DNA of 64,000 nucleotides from contig QEYB01001522.1 in assembly GCA_017562135.1 (NCBI GenBank), positions 558,001-622,000 on the forward strand, written 5' to 3'. Made by a program: the position numbers and the translations under genes. Under the pieces are notes generated by a model, which was not told the origin of the DNA, did no database searches, and was given only the letters and a program-made list of their open reading frames with translations. The stretch's first letter is position 1; each line of letters opens with the position of its first letter. Positions 61,501 through 64,000 of this stretch are shown here, piece after piece. This DNA is from Dipylidium caninum (lineage: Eukaryota > Platyhelminthes > Cestoda > Cyclophyllidea > Dipylidiidae).

Positions 61501-63987
61501 CTTATCATTACAAAACAACGAACATGAAGATTATTTTACGCGGCAATGTGATAATTGTTAGCTTGCGTACAATCTAAAATAAAATCCAAAGGGAACAAAC
61601 GAACCTTCTCCTCGTTGAGGACGTAGAGGTCCTCATCGCGTTCTTCTACAACATCACACTTGTCGTTCATCCTTTTCTGAAATTTGCGTACGGAGGCATC
61701 GAAATCAGCCTGCAAGCGAATCGGGACATCAAGAATTTCCTTCTGAAGACGTTCTACTTCCGACTGCCTTTCTTCCAACATAGACTGTACCGTCTCAAAG
61801 TCTCTAAGAAGATCGTCCTGTGGAAAGGGCAAACACGGTGGATACCAAATACAAGTGGCGGGAGCGTATAAAGCAAGAACACAGGCAACTAATGAATACT
61901 AAAATGATAATTTATTTGTACTTCGTAAATGACCCAGATTCATTTAGTAGATCGACGCGCAAGGAATGAGCTGATGTTTAGGCTAGAACCTCAAATATCA
62001 AGCAAATAACGCACTTCAATGAAAGAGAAATGATTTTAGGCTTCAAATCCCCCTACGGATCCGCCACCCACTACAATTTACACAAACGACTGATCATGTT
62101 TCAGTGAGATGAACAGCACCGAAGGTGGAAGATAAGGGGTGTGCTCGCCAGGCAATTTACTAGGGTAGTATGATGAAACAGGCAAATGAGTAACTTGAGA
62201 ACGAAAAAATAAAAGCATGGCGTTTATGAATACGTTAGAAATTTGAAAGAATGACGAAATTTTAGTGAAAGAAAATATTCCCAAGGGAGAAGTTTTGGCA
62301 ATGGTTAATAAAGTAATAAAGTTCTGTTCACTGATGGAGGGTCCAAGGAAGTCGTAAATCATATACTCATTTTTCAACAATGGATATGATTTTAGGAGAA
62401 TGCTAGCGGATACATTAGCCAACACCTACCTGATAATTAACGAGTCCGTTAATTTCAGTCTTGAGGGCCTGAATTTCGGCTCTGGCTTCCTCTAGATCTG
62501 TCACAAGTTGATTATCATCACTGGAGAACTGAAAAGCATGGGATAACAGCTAATAAATAATGGCCTAAACAAGACATCATATTAGCAGGCCAAGATGATA
62601 TCGACTACAAAAAGCTGGCTACAAGAGCAACATTGTTTCCGGGTAGGATTGAATGCTGTATCCCCTTATCACTATTTAATGTGAGAACTCGGGCAGATAT
62701 ATGCGCTCAATTCTGCTATGCCTTTATAACCACGGAAAATCAACCAGAGGAGTCAAGATATGATGTTACATGAAATATCAGCAGTCAATTTCAATTCAAC
62801 TACTACGATACGAGTGACTTTGAATGGAAGGAGGCGATGGTGTTGGTTAGAAATAGAGAAAATCCGGCGGCGAAATTTCATCACCAATATTTGAGTCAAC
62901 TATAACGAGATGAAAGTTAACGAAAATCCGTACACTATGAAAACACAATGTTTGCATATCGGTAAACGATTACTCTTTGCGGAAATGGTAACACGGATCT
63001 GTTACAAATCAAACTAATATTAGGGGTGTTTTATAAGATAACAGACAGATTTAACGCTATAAAGTGAAAATCGCGCATGTATCCTCAGCTAACGATAAGC
63101 AGAAACGCCTTCACAGGCTCACTTGATCGAGTACTTTGCTAATGAAAATTAGCGATATTTTAACCGAGCAAAATGTCACAAAAAACGTCACAAAAAATCC
63201 ATCAGGTTAATAAATAGCCTTTGATTCCAAATATAGGTAAATTTACATTTAAAGATACGTTTACGCATCTCCAAAAGCAGCATTTAAATTGTGCGCCGTG
63301 GAGGTTCCCACAAAATAGATAACCGAACGTATAAAGGGAAAATAAAATGAAAATAAAATGAAAAGTTTTAAATAATTACGACATGCTCCAATGGCTCGCA
63401 TAATTCCTCTTCATCGACCATTTGTGTTCCAATAACAGCTGCCTCGGAGGAGGCTTTGCTGTTTGGAGTAGAGACGGACACCTCAGCGTTGGAAGAGCTC
63501 GAAGACGAGGAAGAACGTTCGATAACAGGAGGCGGCGAGAGAGTGGATTCACGAGAATCACGGGGTGACATATGGGGCGTCTGGACCGAGGTAACGGTGT
63601 AATTAGTGAGTGCTGCGCTGCAAGACCAACAGGCCCCAGGATCGGGGGGGAACGCTAGGCAAGGTCTGAACTTGCACACTTTCATGCGATTTGATGTCGC
63701 AAGGGAGCTGGAGGTAAAAAGGATCGTGTGATAATAAGACTGATAGAAGGGGAGACGACCCGACATATGAAAGAAATGTAGACAATGGGAAATGAAGAAA
63801 AAAGAGATTAGATAATGCTCAGTGACGAAGTTTTAAGCAAATACACTGTAAGCCATGATCTCACCTGGAGGAGCTTGTGGTCCTCAACCGCTGGAGATTG
63901 AGATATAAGATTCATTCGGTTGCGCAGAGTTTCCAATTCTGAACTCTTTTCAATCAATGAAGACTGAGCCAAAGCAAGGGCTTCACG
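55389..63987 (-). CDS. Large coiled-coil protein with C-terminal PACT domain (pericentrin/AKAP9 family), 5' end outside window
   Basis: Probable centrosome scaffold of the pericentrin / AKAP9 / pericentrin-like protein family. These use a C-terminal PACT domain to target the centriole and a long coiled coil to hold pericentriolar material. Reading the minus strand I join 16 exons in consistent phase from 63987 down, about 1150 residues in the window. The first 700 or so are heptad-rich coiled coil broken by Ser/Thr-rich linkers; then comes a low-complexity helical region (exon 57581) and the PACT core. PACT is recognised from ARYLREESYRRALIYQKQYL, FLLLGDFQ and RFRAAARCIMFIHR followed across a splice by IRQLRLKW. 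This order (YLR.ES.RKAL.YQKKYLLLLLGGFQ, then RFR.A...I..R...L.KW) is diagnostic of the family. The N-terminal coiled coil alone would not identify it. Whether it is closer to pericentrin or AKAP9 cannot be told here. Confidence 0.85.
55732..56017 (-). CDS. PACT gene: PACT domain end and C-terminal tail
   Basis: 286 nt, phase 2 in and phase 0 out, acceptor ttttgtcaatatag and donor AAA|GTAAGT. It begins R-IRQLRLKWERTGIRS, which supplies the conserved ...L.KW end of PACT exactly where the previous exon breaks off. The tail after it is Ser-rich and disordered. If the donor is ignored, the frame stops at 55690. Confidence 0.85.
56084..56129. repeat. Exact 23-bp tandem duplication in a PACT gene intron
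   Basis: The unit beginning CGTTGTTAGGTTTTTGGGTG occurs at 56084-56106 and 56107-56129. It lies in the intron that splits the PACT domain. Confidence 0.95.
56183..56451 (-). CDS. PACT gene: PACT domain exon, first part
   Basis: 269 nt, phase 0 in and phase 2 out, acceptor tttgtttcctgcttgtag and donor ATAG|GTTAGG. It encodes ARYLREESYRRALIYQKQYL and FLLLGDFQ, the signature core of PACT, then a variable loop, then RFRAAARCIMFIH. Reading past the donor stops at 56158 and would cut PACT short. The basic and aromatic residues conserved in the family are present. Confidence 0.92.
56575..56616 (-). CDS. PACT gene: possible 42-nt exon
   Basis: A strong acceptor (atgcctttcacag) and donor (CTG|GTAATC) enclose 14 codons (PVVLPCGDIGDGEL), phase 0/0, so it can be included or skipped without changing frame. 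Nothing in the peptide supports it independently. Confidence 0.35.
56898..57581 (-). CDS. PACT gene: long exon before the PACT domain, with an in-frame stop
   Basis: From acceptor tatatag an open frame of 227 codons runs to TAG at 56898-56900. It includes SLAETELALLPVSLGKENG, a Gly/Ser stretch, a five-Ser run and helical parts (DFVEQFGIADVYACLAEIQS). If fully retained, the protein ends in LALQLELKA and lacks PACT. To reach the PACT exons, splicing must use a donor inside this exon. Phase-0 candidates are CAT|GTAGGT (exon end 56979) and AAT|GTGTAT (exon end 56934). This may be a real alternative ending. Confidence 0.78.
   Translation of the reverse strand, partial: SCTRDLRVSLAETELALLPVSLGKENGHLGGSSGSTSGDESPFSGEAIIPPLPKQLTDSGFADAPAGLRRLHLTCVRLMRLVSLVTGDHSAPSPAASSSSSDSLNNPAELLRHAVLGGKKNDFVEQFGIADVYACLAEIQSHVRGLIGDPTGNVHAPSAPSTTAANVLLAQAKKLLINGVAYLDSGLVKIGGSPQNGLVCHVGSLFRSAVVVVYANVYLALQLELKA
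57799..57967 (-). CDS. PACT gene: linker and helical exon
   Basis: 169 nt, phase 2 in and phase 0 out. The acceptor has an excellent pyrimidine tract (ttctctttccttttcgctgatag); the donor is TAC|GTAAGC. It encodes a Gly/Asn/Thr linker (SYVRIGPKANVNGSISL) and then a helix (HLTSVHLQAIQAEKMSREL). Confidence 0.82.
58126..58220 (-). CDS. PACT gene: coiled-coil exon
   Basis: 95 nt, phase 0 in and phase 2 out, acceptor gcattttag and donor AAAGC|GTAAGT. It encodes NVRLEQNRSHLAEARIAQLE and ends the main coiled-coil run. Confidence 0.88.
58424..58541 (-). CDS. PACT gene: coiled-coil exon
   Basis: 118 nt, phase 2 in and phase 0 out, acceptor gttattatcgcag and donor GAG|GTAATG. It encodes RQIDEEWQRAAELESTLQAS and AREQVASLESDLE, continuing the coiled coil. 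Confidence 0.88.
58542..59433 (-). other. PACT gene intron (892 nt)
   Basis: AT-rich intron between CTAG|GTGAAT and tatcgcag. Nothing else is seen in it. Confidence 0.8.
59434..59605 (-). CDS. PACT gene: coiled-coil exon
   Basis: 172 nt, phase 1 in and phase 2 out, acceptor atttcttcccctag and donor CTAG|GTGAAT. It encodes a strong uninterrupted coiled coil (AATVNKLSAELSTLEMTISE, then LKKELIDAK). Confidence 0.88.
59705..59804 (-). CDS. PACT gene: coiled-coil exon
   Basis: 100 nt, phase 0 in and phase 1 out, acceptor cttttttgtag and donor AAAG|GTATGC. It encodes RWKLLSSAIESDRENL and SLKRREESLSSK, a charged helix that continues directly into the next exon (SSK-VAHLTKLLD). Confidence 0.85.
60071..60367 (-). 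CDS. PACT gene: helical exon with basic linker
   Basis: 99 codons, phase 0/0, acceptor ttcatcccacag and donor GAG|GTTTGT. Helical segments (LYSTLLSALLIDRKADLSLI) flank a basic Ser/Pro stretch (ARPRSTRPKSASQ). It is separated from the preceding exon by an intron of only 75 nt. Confidence 0.83.
60443..60631 (-). CDS. PACT gene: helical exon
   Basis: 63 codons, phase 0/0, acceptor cactcctcgttag. It encodes VVDHLQQESCRLLSLSL, a GGG-containing linker and a second helix (QLISRLIEANRTLKVVIE). The donor AAA|GTTCGT is weak; another phase-0 GT lies nine bases further on, so the 3' edge may shift by three codons. Confidence 0.75.
60746..61051 (-). CDS. PACT gene: coiled coil and acidic linker exon
   Basis: 102 codons, phase 0/0, acceptor ttttcatccacag and donor CTC|GTTAGT. 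A coiled coil (HRVSELEKELARLRDTISG) is followed by a linker with two TQTD/IQID-like repeats (ASQTDPPHQTVESGIQIDL). Such short motifs can bind dynein light chain LC8; that is inference only. Reading past the donor hits a stop further on. Confidence 0.85.
61052..61604 (-). other. PACT gene intron (553 nt)
   Basis: AT-rich, between AAG|GTTCGT and tccacag. No exon is seen. Confidence 0.8.
61605..61817 (-). CDS. PACT gene: coiled-coil exon
   Basis: 71 codons, phase 0/0, acceptor ccctttccacag and donor AAG|GTTCGT. It encodes DDLLRDFETVQSMLEERQSE and a further charged helix (FQKRMNDKCDVVEERDEDLY). A typical long coiled coil with no other domain visible. Confidence 0.87.
61818..62429 (-). other. PACT gene intron (612 nt)
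   Basis: Between CAG|GTAGGT and tttccacag. A 115-codon open stretch at 62078-62425 lacks splice support and is read as intron. Confidence 0.75.
62430..62528 (-). CDS. PACT gene: coiled-coil exon
   Basis: 33 codons, phase 0/0, acceptor catgcttttcag and donor CAG|GTAGGT. It encodes DNQLVTDLEEARAEIQALKT, a clear amphipathic coiled-coil helix. Confidence 0.85.
62529..63379 (-). other. PACT gene intron (851 nt)
   Basis: Very AT-rich intron with two small near-tandem repeats (gtcacaaaaaa twice near 63175-63198 and aaaataaaatg twice near 63340-63361). No exon is seen. Confidence 0.75.
63380..63580 (-). CDS. PACT gene: Ser-rich linker exon
   Basis: A phase 0/0 exon encoding a disordered linker: TPHMSPRDSRESTLSPPP, an eight-Ser run and an acidic end (DEEELCEPLEHV). 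The donor is GTC|GTAATT. The 5' edge is uncertain: the acceptor ctcggtccag gives 63580, but a better pyrimidine tract (cccttctatcag) would start it at 63739 in the same frame. Confidence 0.68.
63865..63987 (-). CDS. PACT gene: coiled-coil exon
   Basis: 41 codons, phase 0/0, between acceptor tttatatttag and donor CAG|GTGAGA. It encodes a heptad-patterned helix (REALALAQSSLIEKSSELET). The other two frames contain stops. It is the most upstream exon visible; earlier exons lie beyond the window. Confidence 0.82.
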
Positions 63988-64000
63988 CTAAATATAAAAT

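Noticed and set aside
62078..62425. 115-codon minus-strand open frame
   Set aside because: It lies in an AT-rich intron of the PACT gene; the spliced exons on each side join in phase without it.

Overview
The window looks like animal (metazoan) nuclear DNA. Genes are split by GT-AG introns, and both recognisable proteins belong to animal families. A mix of short introns (75-300 nt) and multi-kb introns, very long gene-free stretches, few repeats and roughly balanced base composition suggest a platyhelminth, perhaps a cestode. That taxonomic call is inference; no rRNA, tRNA or mitochondrial marker is present to fix it. No bacterial-type operons, CRISPR arrays, insertion sequences or phage genes were seen.

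Layout. 1-18.1 kb: gene-free as far as I can read, with microsatellites, small exact tandem duplications and one GC-rich promoter-like stretch near 11.1 kb. 18.17-18.21 kb: a compact promoter-like cluster (CCAAT, GC box, E-box, inverted CCAAT). 18.3-33.8 kb, plus strand: a protocadherin of the delta type. It has a signal peptide, seven extracellular cadherin repeats, one transmembrane helix and a spliced cytoplasmic tail. Five exons join in consistent phase into a 1365-residue protein. Alternative C-termini are likely: exon 3 reads into a stop followed by tandem AATAAA signals, exon 5 carries internal donors, and a coding-like terminal exon lies at 36.5 kb.

33.8-55.3 kb: a desert of about 21 kb with scattered, weakly supported candidate exons on both strands (39.3, 42.0, 42.9, 48.3 and 49.8 kb). 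55.3-64 kb, minus strand: the 3' part of a gene for a large coiled-coil protein whose last exons encode a PACT domain. That domain marks the pericentrin / AKAP9 / pericentrin-like centrosome-targeting family. Twelve or more exons were joined by reading splice sites and phases; the 5' end lies beyond position 64000.

The two genes are tail-to-tail and functionally unrelated: one is a cell-adhesion receptor, the other a centrosome or microtubule-organising scaffold. I found no clearly new system. The points most worth checking are the protocadherin tail isoforms, the split PACT domain and the in-frame stop just upstream of it, and the unassigned candidate exons in the desert.
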